From the NCBI RefSeq assembly GCF_002355155.1, contig NZ_AP017369.1:1984001-2048000 (forward strand): a stretch of 64,000 bases of DNA. The letters run 5' to 3'. Positions 63,387-64,000 of this stretch are shown one piece after another. The translations under genes were made by a program, and so were the position numbers. Below the pieces are notes generated by a model. That model saw only the letters and a program-made list of their open reading frames with translations, was not told where the DNA came from and made no database searches. Each line of letters starts with the position of its first letter. Positions within the stretch are counted from its first letter, which is position 1. The DNA comes from Corynebacterium suranareeae. GTDB taxonomy: Bacteria; Actinomycetota; Actinomycetes; Mycobacteriales; Mycobacteriaceae.

Positions 63387-64000
63387 CTAAAGCACGACGT
63401 TGCGCGCCTCTTGATCCACAAGCCAGGCTTCAACACCACGTCTAAACAACACACGCTCGGTGTCCGTAATCTGCACCTGTGCGTTGCCACGTGCGTCATC
63501 GACACCAAAACCTGCATCGGCCATAATGATGTGCGCATACACATAGCTACGACTCACCTCGACAGATGCGACATAACGCACGTCCTCAAAAAACGTTCCC
63601 TCAAGCCCCATGAGCCCATTCATCACGGCTAAGCGTAATTCCATGAGATCAATGTCTGGATGAGTGTCCGCATAAATATCCTGACCAAAATAATTCAGGT
63701 CAAAGCCCATAACCCCATGCTCATGAAGATAGCTCTTATCAAAAACGACAATTGCCGAGATGACTGTATGCCCGCACGCAAACAGATCCTGAATATCTTC
63801 TGCAGCGGTTGCTACATCTTCATTACTGAGCGACGCGTCACCATAACCGAAGCACGAACCTCCGTCATCGGCTCTCAACCCTCGGGCTGCAATATTGTGC
63901 TGGATATGCTCATAGGGCTCTAGTTGTGTCTTGGTTGCACCGCGACCTTTGACCAGGCGCTGTTCAATCATGACCATAGCGTCATCGAGTTTCACTGTAT
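63387..64000 (-). CDS. Relaxase-like paralogue without the metal-binding histidines (5' partial)
   Basis: The visible part (>203 residues) aligns along its length with residues ~45-325 of the MobL-like relaxase. Examples are GGSCFGYGDASLSNEDVATA versus GGVAFGYGDVSLSHDDLHAA, and RRGVEAWLVDQ versus RRGIDAWLDQH. The motif III equivalent is YVYAHIIMADAGFG, so two of the three His are Tyr. The frame ends at TAA after DQEARNVVL, much shorter than the relaxase. A GTG at 63995 is possible, but the frame continues off the window and the alignment suggests ~45 more residues upstream. It may be a regulator, a DNA-binding accessory or a decaying copy. Confidence 0.7.
   Translation of the reverse strand, partial: TVKLDDAMVMIEQRLVKGRGATKTQLEPYEHIQHNIAARGLRADDGGSCFGYGDASLSNEDVATAAEDIQDLFACGHTVISAIVVFDKSYLHEHGVMGFDLNYFGQDIYADTHPDIDLMELRLAVMNGLMGLEGTFFEDVRYVASVEVSRSYVYAHIIMADAGFGVDDARGNAQVQITDTERVLFRRGVEAWLVDQEARNVVL

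Noticed and set aside
1..64000. CRISPR array, tRNA genes, insertion sequences, integrase
   Set aside because: I looked for regular short repeats with spacers, cloverleaf-like segments and DDE or tyrosine/serine recombinase motifs, and found none I could support. Inverted repeats seen are intergenic hairpins, not IS ends.

Overview
The window reads as part of a large accessory element (prophage-like or conjugative, possibly a phage-plasmid hybrid) from a Corynebacterium. This is inferred from gene content, moderate GC with AT-rich intergenic gaps, and GAAAG/AAGGAG-type ribosome binding sites. The strongest link is a three-part signature that, from memory, also occurs in the CGP3 prophage of C. 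glutamicum: a single-chain multisubunit-type RNA polymerase (beta and beta-prime catalytic parts in one polypeptide), an adjacent CglI-type restriction system (C5 methyltransferase, PLD nuclease, DEAD-Z1 motor), and an Lsr2/CgpS-like silencer. I see no capsid, tail, portal or terminase genes, no integrase, no tRNA and no CRISPR array.

Layout. (1) 1-30333, almost all on +: a replication and nucleotide module. It holds a family B DNA polymerase, a VRR-NUC nuclease, a SNF2 helicase, a DUF4406 protein, a primase-polymerase-like protein, a putative SSB-like protein, a MoxR ATPase with a VWA partner, a ClpB-like double AAA+ protein, a very long UvrD-type helicase, a thioredoxin-fold protein, a NUDIX hydrolase and a phage-type dNMP kinase, mixed with small unknown genes. 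Two genes run the other way: the Lsr2-like silencer and a LysM membrane protein. (2) 30413-39612 on -: the RNA polymerase operon. The polymerase frame appears to pass into a second frame through a -1 shift at 34105-34111. (3) 40036-44109 on +: the CglI-like restriction-modification operon. (4) 44190-64000, mostly on -: a DNA-transfer module with a MobL-like relaxase, a degenerate second relaxase fragment, several membrane/coiled-coil proteins, an SSB-like protein, a second ClpB-like AAA+ protein and a VirD4/TraG-type coupling protein.

The most striking feature is the coupling protein. Its gene is broken in two. The N-terminal part (48861-52079) ends in an N-terminal intein half, and the C-terminal part (44190-45713) begins with the matching C-terminal intein half. 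The junction falls at the conserved GN / T..I..LKS.DE motif of the ATPase. Between the halves lie an opposite-strand gene for a zinc-ribbon plus Vsr/EDxHD-type homing endonuclease and a small membrane-protein gene. This is the 'fractured gene' arrangement, here with class 3 (W-C-T) intein signature residues. A 70-bp direct repeat carrying the start of the endonuclease gene lies on the other side of the membrane gene.

Intergenic hairpins separate most transcription units, and several are bidirectional terminators between convergent operons. Identifications come from reading motifs by eye; no database search was run. Family names are firm where several motifs are quoted and tentative otherwise.
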